Shown here: one piece after another, positions 30,421-39,222 of the stretch
Layout: each line of letters opens with the position of its first letter
Numbering within the stretch: position 1 is the first letter of the stretch
Assembly: GCA_024398105.1 (NCBI GenBank)
Contig: JAKSJP010000005.1
Location: 55,384 to 119,383 of the forward strand
DNA length: 64,000 nucleotides
Origin: Bacteroidales bacterium
GTDB taxonomy: Bacteria > Bacteroidota > Bacteroidia > Bacteroidales > UBA932
Reading direction: 5' to 3'
Notes under the pieces: model-generated
Told to the model about the DNA's origin: nothing
The model's input: the letters and a program-made list of their open reading frames with translations, nothing else
Database searches by the model: none
Position numbers and translations under genes: made by a program

Positions 30421-30484
30421 AACAGAAATCCCTTCGGCTTCACGGCCGAAGGGATTTCTGTTAAACACCTGGTTTTTACCAGGT
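30421..30484. terminator. Perfect 18-bp hairpin plus a second hairpin between convergent genes
   Basis: Bases 30421-30438 pair perfectly with 30445-30462 around a 6-base loop. A 7-bp hairpin ACCTGGT/ACCAGGT follows at 30467-30484. Neither has a clear U-tract on either strand. They separate the AraC gene (+) from the GH9 gene (-), so a bidirectional terminator is likely. Confidence 0.6.
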
Positions 30485-30497
30485 TATGTCTGCCGGA

Positions 30498-33113
30498 TTA
30501 CTTCTTCTTGTTGAGGTACTCGGCGATCTCGTTTGCTGCGAGGCAGAGGAGTACATACTGAGGAGCGGTGTTGATACAGCACTCGTTCTCGCCCCAGTGG
30601 AATGGGTAGTCATCCTTGTTCTCAAGGAAGTCAGGACCCTTCACGAGGAGACCAGGAACGATACCGCCAGGGATGACTGAGTAGTCAGCTCTGTTGTTGC
30701 TGTAGGCAACCTTCTTGGTGTTGACACCGACTGCGGTAACGAATGATACGTTGCTGTATGGGTGGCATCCGAGGATGTAGTTCATACCTGCGAGGACGAA
30801 CTCTGGGTCGATGAGGTCAGGGAAGAGCTTCCATACCTTGTAGCAGTTGTATGCGTTTGTGATGACGCCTGCGTTGCCTGCCCAGTTTGCACCTGAGATG
30901 GCTACGCCGTAAGGGTTGTCCTTTCCTGTGCTGGTGATTGCCTTCACGTAGTCAGGCATGGCCGCCCTTACCTTCTGCTGGAACTTCTTGTCCATGTAAG
31001 GATAAACGCGGAGAGCCGGACCGAGGTTAGGACCTGCGTATCTGCCGCTGAGCTGAGCTCTCTGCCTCTGCTCATCAGAAAGCTGAGGGACGTTGGTGAG
31101 CATTGCCTCGATGATAGGGGTGAAGAATGCCTTGTACTTGTTGTCGCCTGTAGCGAACCAGAGCTCGATGGCTGCGTTGAGCCTAGGGTCGTTTGCACCT
31201 GTGCGGTAGTTCTGTGCACCTGCGTTGGCCTGCTTTGCAGGGTCTGCGGCGTCAGCCCACTTGTCCCAGAGCATGATTGCGTTCTTGATAGAGCGCTCAG
31301 CCTCCTCAGGATAGTACTCCTTGAGGCCAGGGTAAGCTGCTGCGAGTGAGACGATGTCCTGCATCGTGCCGGCAGGGCTGAAGCGGCTTGTGAAGACGTA
31401 TCTGTCATCAGGTGTACCGCTGCGGAGACCGTCAGCAGAGACCTCGTAAGGCTTGAGTGAAGGGTCGTAGAGAAGACCGTCGGTAAGTGTCATGGCATCA
31501 CCGAGGTGGTGGTAGTTGTGCATCTGAGGCTGGCCGATCACCTGTGCGACGAAGCCGATGTTCTCGACCTGTGCGTTGATGTTGAGGGTACCGTGCATCA
31601 TGAGCTCGACTACATCCGGAACTCCGTCAGGAACGTGGATGTCGGCGAACTTGGTCTTCTGGTCGATGAGGGTCTGGTCTCTCTCTGGACGGAAGGTGTT
31701 CCAGATCTGGCCGAGTGACTCTGTGGTGTTGAGCACTGAGTTTGCCTGGATGTCGAAGTCACCTGCGTCATACCATCCACCGACTGCGAGTCCTGGGATG
31801 TGCTCGAGCGGCTTGTAAGGGTCGTTGGTCTCGCTGCCCTGGTTGTAACCGTCGTGGAGACGTACGTTTGCAGGAGCCTGGAGAGCATCGTCCATGTTAG
31901 CACGTCCGTGCCATACGCGGTAAGCCTCGTTGACCTCCATGTGGTCCATGTTGACTACGAGGGAGATGTCCATTGAAGGATGCCACTTGTCAGCATATAC
32001 GTTCATGTCGACAGGGAAGGCGTTTGTCTCGACACCGTTGTACTCGATAGAGTATAGACCTGGCTGCTTGAGGGCAGAGAAGTCGATCTGTACGTAGTTG
32101 TAGCGGTGGTAGAACACACCCCATTCCTTTGCAGGGACGGTCATTGCGACTGACTTGCTGCCGTCTGCGTTCATCTTGAGGATCTTAGCGGTAGGAGATA
32201 CCTTGTCGTTCTTGTCAAGCTCCACGACAGCGACCTTCTTCTGTGCAGGAGTGTAACCTACCTGTGAGAAGCCGATGTTAGGCTTGCGTACCCAGTCGTT
32301 GGACGAGCTAGGCTCGAGATACCACTCGAGGACCTTTCCTGTCTTGTTTCCAGGGAGGATTGAACGTACTACGAAGGTACCGTTCTGTGCGAGGTGGCGG
32401 CCGTCGTAGATGCCGATCTCGAGGTCAGAGGTGATACCTACGCGGAGGTCGTCGTCCTCCGGTGCCATGACGATCTGGTGACCTGTAGACATAGGGTGGT
32501 TCACAAGGAAGTCGCCACGGCCTCTGTCGTCGAAGGTAGACTCGCCGAAGTACTGAGGGATCTTCTCAGCGACTGGACGTACCTCGTTGTCGTGCATAGG
32601 GTACTTAGGAAGGATGCGGCCCATGCCGTCGCAGAGATATGTCTTTCCGAAATATGAAGCAGGGAAGAACTCGAGGTTCATGCCGGCTTTTCCTACGAGA
32701 GCTGCAGGGACAGGCTTGTCGAGAATGACCTGGAGCACGACGCCCTTGCCCTTAGGGGACATCTTGATCTTCGATACGAAGTCGTAGTCCTCGTAGGTGA
32801 GCTCGACGGTGATGCTGTTGTCGCTGCGGTCGACGGTCTTGTTGGTCATGATGCCGAAGATGTCCCACTGCTCAGGAGTGTTCATGAGACGGATACCGCC
32901 GCCTGTACCGATTCTCTCGCCTCTCTGGACGATCTCGATGCCGGCGAACTTCTCGTCGTAGAAGCTTCCGTTGTAGAGATTGTTGTAGACAAGCACGTTT
33001 GTGCCTCTTGCCTCGAAATAGTCGAGGTCGTTGAGCTTCATGCTCTGTGCATTCGCACTGAGTGAAGCCAATGCTGCCAGGGCGCTCAAGGTCAAAAGCC
33101 TGTGACTTTTCAT
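30498..33113 (-). CDS. Secreted GH9 family glycoside hydrolase (cellulase-like)
   Basis: The 871-residue protein has signal peptide residues 1-22 (ASLSANAQS). A beta-rich N-terminal region of about 280 residues precedes an Ig-like CelD_N domain (NIGFSQVGYTPAQKKVAVVE). The (alpha/alpha)6 GH9 catalytic domain contains GGWYDAGDFD (catalytic Asp pair about 451-455), NYILGCHPYSNVSFVTAVG, and the acid region HWGENECCINTAP (Glu about 844). The canonical NEVAINWNAP is altered to NECCINTAP. Endo- or exo-beta-glucanase or related activity is likely. The extra N-terminal region is of unknown function and no SusCD pair is adjacent. Confidence 0.88.
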   Translation of the reverse strand: MKSHRLLTLSALAALASLSANAQSMKLNDLDYFEARGTNVLVYNNLYNGSFYDEKFAGIEIVQRGERIGTGGGIRLMNTPEQWDIFGIMTNKTVDRSDNSITVELTYEDYDFVSKIKMSPKGKGVVLQVILDKPVPAALVGKAGMNLEFFPASYFGKTYLCDGMGRILPKYPMHDNEVRPVAEKIPQYFGESTFDDRGRGDFLVNHPMSTGHQIVMAPEDDDLRVGITSDLEIGIYDGRHLAQNGTFVVRSILPGNKTGKVLEWYLEPSSSNDWVRKPNIGFSQVGYTPAQKKVAVVELDKNDKVSPTAKILKMNADGSKSVAMTVPAKEWGVFYHRYNYVQIDFSALKQPGLYSIEYNGVETNAFPVDMNVYADKWHPSMDISLVVNMDHMEVNEAYRVWHGRANMDDALQAPANVRLHDGYNQGSETNDPYKPLEHIPGLAVGGWYDAGDFDIQANSVLNTTESLGQIWNTFRPERDQTLIDQKTKFADIHVPDGVPDVVELMMHGTLNINAQVENIGFVAQVIGQPQMHNYHHLGDAMTLTDGLLYDPSLKPYEVSADGLRSGTPDDRYVFTSRFSPAGTMQDIVSLAAAYPGLKEYYPEEAERSIKNAIMLWDKWADAADPAKQANAGAQNYRTGANDPRLNAAIELWFATGDNKYKAFFTPIIEAMLTNVPQLSDEQRQRAQLSGRYAGPNLGPALRVYPYMDKKFQQKVRAAMPDYVKAITSTGKDNPYGVAISGANWAGNAGVITNAYNCYKVWKLFPDLIDPEFVLAGMNYILGCHPYSNVSFVTAVGVNTKKVAYSNNRADYSVIPGGIVPGLLVKGPDFLENKDDYPFHWGENECCINTAPQYVLLCLAANEIAEYLNKKK

Positions 33114-33263
33114 GATTGAGTTTATTTAGTGATTAATTATATGTGTCGTCAATGTGTCCGCATAATACGGATGTTAAGGGTAAATTTAACAAAAACAATC
33201 AATTATAAGAAAGGAATTTTCCCTAAATTTGTCTGTCCTGACATATCGGGGGACATTTTGCTT

Positions 33264-34088
33264 ATGGACAGAAAGGTGATTCTTATAACCGGAGGCAGCA
33301 GCGGGATCGGATTCGAAACGGCCGGGACGCTTGCTTCCATGGGACATGTCGTATATGCGGCGGCGCGCCGCACGGACAGGATGGAGGCTCTCCGGCAGCA
33401 TGGGGTGAGCATCCTTCCGCTTGACGTGACTGACGACGCCTCCATGCAGAGATGCGTCAGCACCATCCTTGAGGAACAGGGAAGGATAGACATCCTTGTC
33501 AACAACGCCGGCTACGGCTACTTCGGGGCAGTTGAGAATGTGTCCATGGAGGAGGCCAGACGTCAGCTCGAGGTCAATGTCTTCGGTCTTGCCAGGCTTA
33601 CCCAGCTCGTGCTTCCTGCCATGCGTGCACAGGGAAGCGGCCGTATCATCAACGTTTCTTCCGTCGCCGGGAAGGTCGTGCTCTCCTACGGAGGATGGTA
33701 CCATGTGTCGAAGTTCGCTGTGGAGGCGCTTTCGGATTCGCTCCGTATGGAGACGAAGCCCTTCGGCATCGACGTGGTGCTGATCGAGCCCAGCGGCATC
33801 AAGACCGACTGGGGGATCATCGCGGCTGACAACCTCTCGGAATGCTCTGCCGGGACCGTATACCAGAAGACGGCGGAGAATGAGGCGAGGATCATGCGCT
33901 TCGCATATTCTTCGGACTTCCTGTCCGGACCGTCTGCCGTCCGGAAGGCTATCTGCCGTGCCGTGACAGCCAGACGTCCCCGCCTGAGGTACAGGCCAGG
34001 CCGCGGCGCATGCCTGCTGCTCGCGGCGCATGCCCTGCTTCCAGCAAGATGGTGGGACGCGCTCAACCGTGCGGCGGTCAGCCACTGA
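33264..34088 (+). CDS. Short-chain dehydrogenase/reductase
   Basis: From the ATG at 33264 (MDRKVILITGGSSGIG) the protein is 274 residues. The open frame reaches 135 bases further upstream, but that part contains a TAAATTTG -7-like box (33224-33231) and has no SDR similarity. The cofactor motif TGGSSGIG, the NNAG motif (VNNAGYGYFG), the Ser of INVSSVAGK and the YHVSK catalytic pair are all present: a classical SDR. Arg at ARRTDR after the second strand suggests NADP preference. The C-terminus has a hydrophobic patch (ACLLLAAHALLP). Substrate unknown. Confidence 0.88.
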   Translation: MDRKVILITGGSSGIGFETAGTLASMGHVVYAAARRTDRMEALRQHGVSILPLDVTDDASMQRCVSTILEEQGRIDILVNNAGYGYFGAVENVSMEEARRQLEVNVFGLARLTQLVLPAMRAQGSGRIINVSSVAGKVVLSYGGWYHVSKFAVEALSDSLRMETKPFGIDVVLIEPSGIKTDWGIIAADNLSECSAGTVYQKTAENEARIMRFAYSSDFLSGPSAVRKAICRAVTARRPRLRYRPGRGACLLLAAHALLPARWWDALNRAAVSH

Positions 34089-34151
34089 GAAGCGGCGGAT
34101 CGTCAGGTACCATGGACATCAGGATTACTACATCAATAACACTATACTGAC

Positions 34152-35480
34152 ATGAGAAAGCAAATACTTGCAGCCGTGGCACTCATGTGCCTGCCTTTCA
34201 TGGCATCGGCCCAGCGTCCGCGTCCTACGGCGGACCTTCCTAAGTGGGAACATGTGGCTGACACCCCTCAGATGGGATGGAGCTCATGGAACTGTTTCAT
34301 GACCGACATCAACGAGGACCTCATCAAGGCCACCGCCGACGCGATGGTCGAGCTCGGACTCGTGGATGCGGGCTACGTCTACCTCAACCTTGACGACGGC
34401 TGGCATGGCGAGAGAGACGCCAACGGCTTCGTGCATGAGGACCTCGAGAAGTTCCCTTCAGGAATCAAGGCGCTCGCCGACTACCTCCATTCGAAGGGAA
34501 TGAAGCTGGGAATCTACAGCGATGCAGGCGACTTCACCTGTGCATGCTACACCGGCAGCCGCGGACATGAGTACCAGGACGCCATCACATACGCATCATG
34601 GGGAGTTGACTACCTGAAATATGACTGGTGCTTCACCAGCAACGCCAATCCGAAGGGCTCCTACATATTGATGAGGAACGCCCTCAGGAAGGCCGGACGC
34701 CCTATACTCTTCAGCATCTGCGAGTGGGGAAGCAACAAGCCATGGGAATGGGCAGAGGAGGTCGGACACTCATGGAGGACCACCGGGGACATCGGTCCTG
34801 CCTTCCTTCCTGTGCCGACGACCTACAACGAACAGGGCAGACCTAACTGGAAGCCGCAGAGCGTGATAGACATCATCGAGAAGAACGAGCCTCTCCGCAG
34901 GTACGCCGGACCTGGCCACTGGAACGACCCTGACATGCTCGAGGTCGGCAACAGCATCACGGTCGACGGAGTATACTACGAGATGACCGACAGCGAGGAC
35001 CGTGCGCACTTCACCATCTGGTGCATGATGGCGGCTCCTCTCATCCTCGGCAACGACCTCACCAAGATCACAGATGAGACACTTGCCATAATCAAGAACA
35101 AGGAGATGATCGCGGTCGACCAGGACCCTCTCGGAATCCAGGGCCTCAGGCTCAAGACCGAAGGCGACCTCCAGTACTGGTTCAAGCCTCTCTCTGACGG
35201 CGACTGGGCATTCTGCGTGATGAACATCGGTGAGGCAGACGTGCCTCTTGCCATCGACTGGTCTACGCTCGAGGTCGACGACGAGCTCAGCGGAAGGAAG
35301 ACCTCGTTCAGCAAGGTGAACTATTCAGTCAAGGATATCTGGAACGGAGGCGCTCCGGTCAACACCCTCGTCAAGGGAAAGGGCAGGAACAAGGGCCAGA
35401 TGGTCACCAACGTGCTCAACACCACGGTCGGTTCGCACGACGTAGTTGCCTACAGGCTTACTCCGGTGGCGACGAAGTAG
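34152..35480 (+). CDS. Secreted GH27 alpha-galactosidase
   Basis: The 442-residue protein has signal residues 1-20 (FMASAQRP). The GH27 barrel carries TPQMGWSSWNCF, the LNLDDGWHG strand, the nucleophile Asp in LKYDWC (about 158) and the acid/base Asp in SWRTTGDI (about 211), then PGHWNDPDMLEVGN. A short C-terminal beta domain follows. It would release alpha-linked galactose from oligosaccharides or galactomannan. It follows the SDR by 63 bases and meets trkH end to end. Confidence 0.93.
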   Translation: MRKQILAAVALMCLPFMASAQRPRPTADLPKWEHVADTPQMGWSSWNCFMTDINEDLIKATADAMVELGLVDAGYVYLNLDDGWHGERDANGFVHEDLEKFPSGIKALADYLHSKGMKLGIYSDAGDFTCACYTGSRGHEYQDAITYASWGVDYLKYDWCFTSNANPKGSYILMRNALRKAGRPILFSICEWGSNKPWEWAEEVGHSWRTTGDIGPAFLPVPTTYNEQGRPNWKPQSVIDIIEKNEPLRRYAGPGHWNDPDMLEVGNSITVDGVYYEMTDSEDRAHFTIWCMMAAPLILGNDLTKITDETLAIIKNKEMIAVDQDPLGIQGLRLKTEGDLQYWFKPLSDGDWAFCVMNIGEADVPLAIDWSTLEVDDELSGRKTSFSKVNYSVKDIWNGGAPVNTLVKGKGRNKGQMVTNVLNTTVGSHDVVAYRLTPVATK

Positions 35481-35492
35481 TCCCGGACCGGT

Positions 35493-36941
35493 CTATCGCA
35501 TCCTGAATCCCAGGAGATACAGGACAGGGAAGATCTCCAGACGGCCGAGTATCATCAGTGCCATGGAATTGTACTTGATGATGTCCGGCAGGGCGGCGTA
35601 GTTGCTGACGGAACCGACCAGTCCGAATCCAGGACCGACATTCCCGGCACACGCAACGGCCGCCGTCAGGCCTGTCCTCATGTCAGCGCCGAATGTCACG
35701 TTGACCATCGAGCCGACTGCGATGAGGGCCACATAGAGCACAAGGAACACGAACACTCTCCTGGATACGTCACCCTGGAGGACCCTTCCGTTGAGCTTGA
35801 CGCTCCTGACCTCGTTCGGCCTTCGGAGCAGGTGTATCTCGTTGACGCAGTTCTTGAAGGTGATGACCAGGCGGTCCATCTTGAATCCTCCGGCGGTCGA
35901 GCCTGAGCATCCGCAGAATATCGAGATCGTAACGAGGATGAGTATGCTCAGCGCAGGCCATGTGTCCGTGTCGGCGGTGGCGAATCCCGTCGTCGTTATC
36001 AGCGAGCAGACCTGGAAGGCAGACTCCCTCAGGGACTGCCAGAAGCCTTCGTCAGTGCGGCTCACCATGAGGTCGGCCGTGATGAGGGCCGTGGCGACGG
36101 CTATGATGGTCAGGTATGTCTTGATTATCTCGTTCTTTATCAGGCGGTTGTTCCTGCGGTTCCTGAGGAAGTTGTAGATATGCACGAAGCTGATACCGCA
36201 GGTCACCATGAACACCATCATCACTATCTCGGCAGCGACGTTGTCATATGCGGCGATGCTCGCATTCCTTATGCAGAAGCCGCAGGTGCTGCATGTCGAC
36301 ATGGCGCAGGTGACGGCGTCGAACCATTCCAGGCCGGTGATCCACAGGAGGATGGAGCATATCACGGTCATTCCCACGTAGATGACGATCATCTTCCTCG
36401 CGAAGCCTGAGGACGAAGTGCTGCTGCTCTGGCTCCTGGCCAGGCCGGACAGCTCCGTGCCCGACAGGACTGAGTTTCGGTCGAACTTCTTGGAGATCAT
36501 CATGGAGAACAGGGTCACGATCCCGATGCCTCCTACCCATGCGGTGGACATCCTCCAGAAGTGGAGTCCCATGGGCAGGGCCTCGATGTCGTCGAGGATG
36601 GAAGCGCCTGTGGTCGTGAATCCGGACACGCTCTCGAACAGGGCGTCGGTGAAGCTGAAGGTGTTCCCGTAGAACAGGTATGGCAGCATTCCGAACAGGC
36701 AGCAGGTGATCCAGGAGAGGACGACGATGTAGTAGCCTTCACGTGTCTCGATCTGGCCTCGCTGCCTGACGAAGATCAGCGGGTATGCGCCGGTGATGAA
36801 GGTCACGCCGGCCGAATAGAACAGCGGTACCATGCTTCTGTCGCCTCCGTTCATGGCTGCGACGAGCCCTGACACCGCCATCAGGAAGGCGAGCATCAGG
36901 AGGGAGATTCCGATGTATCTAAGTATGACTGTCCATCTCAT
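35493..36941 (-). CDS. trkH: Trk-type potassium uptake membrane subunit TrkH
   Basis: The chosen ATG (36941, MRWTVILRYIGISLL) gives 482 residues with multiple membrane helices and the K+ selectivity-loop repeats (SGFTTTGASILDDIEALP, TCSTCGFC, TTTGFATADTDTWP, CAGNVGPGFGLVG). An ATG 30 bases upstream would add MINAEITLPT, but the promoter -7 box lies inside that stretch, so the shorter start is preferred. The cytoplasmic NAD-binding partner TrkA is not in the window. Confidence 0.92.
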   Translation of the reverse strand: MRWTVILRYIGISLLMLAFLMAVSGLVAAMNGGDRSMVPLFYSAGVTFITGAYPLIFVRQRGQIETREGYYIVVLSWITCCLFGMLPYLFYGNTFSFTDALFESVSGFTTTGASILDDIEALPMGLHFWRMSTAWVGGIGIVTLFSMMISKKFDRNSVLSGTELSGLARSQSSSTSSSGFARKMIVIYVGMTVICSILLWITGLEWFDAVTCAMSTCSTCGFCIRNASIAAYDNVAAEIVMMVFMVTCGISFVHIYNFLRNRRNNRLIKNEIIKTYLTIIAVATALITADLMVSRTDEGFWQSLRESAFQVCSLITTTGFATADTDTWPALSILILVTISIFCGCSGSTAGGFKMDRLVITFKNCVNEIHLLRRPNEVRSVKLNGRVLQGDVSRRVFVFLVLYVALIAVGSMVNVTFGADMRTGLTAAVACAGNVGPGFGLVGSVSNYAALPDIIKYNSMALMILGRLEIFPVLYLLGFRMR

Positions 36942-36947
36942 GGTTGG

Positions 36948-36978
36948 CAAAGTTATTTCGGCATTAATCATTTATCAA
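36948..36978 (-). promoter_or_regulatory. Promoter of trkH, probably leaderless
   Basis: On the - strand TTG (36978-36976), a 20-base spacer and TAACTTTG (36955-36948) lie only 6 bases before the ATG at 36941. The transcript should therefore begin at or next to the start codon. Confidence 0.7.
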
Positions 36979-37019
36979 TTCAATTTTGTTTATATTTGCA
37001 TTGATAAAATCTATTGGAA

Positions 37020-37949
37020 ATGACACTTCAGCAACTGGAGTACATACGCGCCGTGGAGGAGTACGGACATTTCGGCAAGGCGGCTGATGCCTGTGGCGTC
37101 ACGCAGCCGACCCTGAGCCTGATGGTCAAGAAACTGGAGGAGGAACTGGACGTCCGCATCTTCGACAGGGAGGTGCATCCGGTCGTGCCTACGTCCATGG
37201 GAAGGAAGATCATCGAGAAGGCGGGACAGGTGCTCTATTCGGCCAACCAGATCGTCGAGTTCACCCGTTCGGAGAAGCAGCTCTCCTCGGGCCCGGTCAG
37301 CATCGCGATGATCGCGACGGTCGCCCCCGTGCTCATCCCGGGGATGTTCACATTCCTGGGCAAGAAGTATCCTGACATCCTTCCTCAGGTTCAGGAGATG
37401 CTCACCTCGACTATCATCCAGAAGCTGAAGAAGGCCGAGGTCGACATGGGGATCATGGTATCTCCGGTGAACGATCCTGACCTCATGGAGATACCGCTGT
37501 ACCACGAGCGCTTCCTTGCGTACGTGTCGCCGGATTACAGGGAACTCTATGATTGTGAGGAGATCCAGGCATATGAGCTGCTGGACCATCCTATCTGGAT
37601 CATCAAGGATGGACTGCGTCGTTTCGACAAGTCTATGCTGGCTGAGGGTGAGAGGTTCAGCTATGACAGGATGTATGAGGGAGGAAGGGCCGGCACCCTG
37701 ATCTACATAGTGAACCAGAACGGTGGAGCTACCATAGTCCCGGAACTCCATAGGGGCATGATCCTGCTGAGCATGCAGAAGAACCTCAGGCCGATCGTCA
37801 ATCCGGACGTGTCAAGGACGGTTTGCCTCGTGGTAAGGAAGGACTATGTCCACGAGCATATGCTCAACATCATCATCGAGTCCATCAGGCAGTCGATCCC
37901 GGCGGACAATCTGGAGGACATGGTTAAGAACGGACCGCTTGTCCTGTAG
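37020..37949 (+). CDS. LysR-family regulator related to OxyR but without the peroxide-sensing cysteines
   Basis: The ATG at 37020 (MTLQQLEYIRAVEEYGHFGKA) gives 309 residues. The winged HTH occupies 1-65 (CGVTQPTLSLMVKKLEEEL) and a LysR substrate-binding domain follows. The N-terminus and overall order follow Bacteroidota OxyR. However, the segment that in OxyR carries the redox cysteine (DEGHCFRDQ type) reads IIKDGLRRFDKS with no Cys. A -7 box TATATTTG lies at 36991-36998, and the gene is divergent from trkH. It could have acquired another signal. Confidence 0.82.
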   Translation: MTLQQLEYIRAVEEYGHFGKAADACGVTQPTLSLMVKKLEEELDVRIFDREVHPVVPTSMGRKIIEKAGQVLYSANQIVEFTRSEKQLSSGPVSIAMIATVAPVLIPGMFTFLGKKYPDILPQVQEMLTSTIIQKLKKAEVDMGIMVSPVNDPDLMEIPLYHERFLAYVSPDYRELYDCEEIQAYELLDHPIWIIKDGLRRFDKSMLAEGERFSYDRMYEGGRAGTLIYIVNQNGGATIVPELHRGMILLSMQKNLRPIVNPDVSRTVCLVVRKDYVHEHMLNIIIESIRQSIPADNLEDMVKNGPLVL

Positions 37950-37950
37950 G

Positions 37951-38691
37951 CTATGTCTCGTGGATGAGCCTGTAGGCGATGGATCCTGGCTGAGGGCTTG
38001 CGGGGCACTCGTCCCTGCTGAACCATCTGGCCTCTGAGATCTCGTCGTCCTGAAGCTTCATGTCGCCGCTCTCATATTCTGCCGTGAAGCCCAGCATCAG
38101 CTGTGAAGGGAAGGGCCAGCTCTGGCTTCCGAAGTATCGTATGTTCTTGACAGTGATACCGGTTTCCTCCTTTATTTCACGTGCTACTGCATGTTCCGCA
38201 CTCTCTCCGGCTTCCATGAAACCGGCGATGCAGGCGTAGATGTCCTGGTTCCTCTGGACATGGCGGGCGAGCAGTATCTTGTCGTCTTTGTGGACCAGCA
38301 CGATGATGCACGGCTCGATTCGTGGGAAGATCAGATTCCCGCAGTCCGGGCAGATCCTGGCGGTCAGCTCGGTGTGTTCCTCAAGTGGCTTTCCGCAGCG
38401 TCCGCAGAACTTCGTGCCGGCTCTCCACTCGAGCAGAGCCTTCGCCCTTGCCAGGCGGAAACATCCTTCCTCGTCCATCGCCGCGAAGCTGAGACGTATG
38501 AGTGTCTTCGTGTAGCCTTCAGGGACCATGTCGTCCTTGGAGAATCCGAGGACCTCGATGCCTCCGGCCTCCTCCGTGAAGCGCTCGGTGACGGTGAGCT
38601 GTCCTTCAAGTATGTCGAGATCTTCCTTCGTGAGAGGGCTACCGTCCTCGCGCAGGATCATCTCCCTGTTATATAGAGCGTAATATTCCAT
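37951..38691 (-). CDS. nudC: NADH pyrophosphatase (Nudix hydrolase NudC)
   Basis: The ATG at 38691 (MEYYALYNREMIL) gives 246 residues. The zinc ribbon CGRCGKPL ... ICPDCG is followed by the Nudix box GFMEAGESAEHAVAREIKEE (matching GX5EX7REUXEEXGU) and the NudC-specific SQSWPFPSQLM. It hydrolyses NAD(H) and possibly decaps NAD-RNA. Its stop lies one base from the end of the LysR gene. It is downstream of the small gene at 38718 (26-base gap, likely co-transcribed). Confidence 0.94.
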   Translation of the reverse strand: MEYYALYNREMILREDGSPLTKEDLDILEGQLTVTERFTEEAGGIEVLGFSKDDMVPEGYTKTLIRLSFAAMDEEGCFRLARAKALLEWRAGTKFCGRCGKPLEEHTELTARICPDCGNLIFPRIEPCIIVLVHKDDKILLARHVQRNQDIYACIAGFMEAGESAEHAVAREIKEETGITVKNIRYFGSQSWPFPSQLMLGFTAEYESGDMKLQDDEISEARWFSRDECPASPQPGSIAYRLIHET

Positions 38692-38717
38692 AAATAATAT
38701 AGTGTCTCGATTATGGA

Positions 38718-39167
38718 CTAAAGCTTCTCTGCGACGTCGGAGAGGCTGGCTGCACATGCGAGCACCTCGTCGCGTAGATTCTGCTGATTGATGTACTGCA
38801 CCTGGCAGGCGAGGGCTGAAGCCTCGAGGATGACGCAGAGCATGAGTCCGTACATGTCCGACGACTGGGAGAGGTATGCGTTAGCCGCATCCGCGAGTCG
38901 TCCATAGAAATCGTCGCGTCCGATCGAGAGGATCACGTCCGGTATCCCGTCCTTGAACTGGCGGAAGACCCAGCTGAGCTGCTGGGCGTACTCTGTCTCG
39001 ATGAAGGTGATCTGTACACCAGGTCTGACGAATTCTTCCTCTGCGTCCTCTGTGATGCAGACTCCGTTCTCGCTGAAAAGCATTCCTCCTGCCGACAGTC
39101 TTGTAAGAGTGCCTGAAAGCACCTTCTCCCGAAGTGCCAAGATGAATTCGTGCGCAGTTGTCTTCAT
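38718..39167 (-). CDS. Hypothetical cytoplasmic protein
   Basis: From the ATG at 39167 (MKTTAHEFILALREKV) the protein is 149 residues, acidic, mixed alpha/beta, without signal peptide or membrane segment. The run FSENGVCITEDAEEEFVRPG is followed by helices through QLSWVFRQFKDG. I do not recognise a family. It is the first gene of a unit with nudC and has a clear promoter. Confidence 0.65.
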   Translation of the reverse strand: MKTTAHEFILALREKVLSGTLTRLSAGGMLFSENGVCITEDAEEEFVRPGVQITFIETEYAQQLSWVFRQFKDGIPDVILSIGRDDFYGRLADAANAYLSQSSDMYGLMLCVILEASALACQVQYINQQNLRDEVLACAASLSDVAEKL

Positions 39168-39191
39168 TCTGTTCCTTGATGTTTGATTAGG

Positions 39192-39222
39192 CAAAGATTG
39201 CTATTTCATACGAGAATACAAA
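39192..39222 (-). promoter_or_regulatory. Promoter of the 39167-nudC unit
   Basis: On the - strand TTTG (39222-39219), a 19-base spacer and AATCTTTG (39199-39192). The -7 box has A in place of the first T. Confidence 0.6.

Noticed and set aside
33129-33263. Longer N-terminus for the SDR
   Set aside because: The extra 45 codons include a TAAATTTG promoter-like box and place the Rossmann motif too far from the start.
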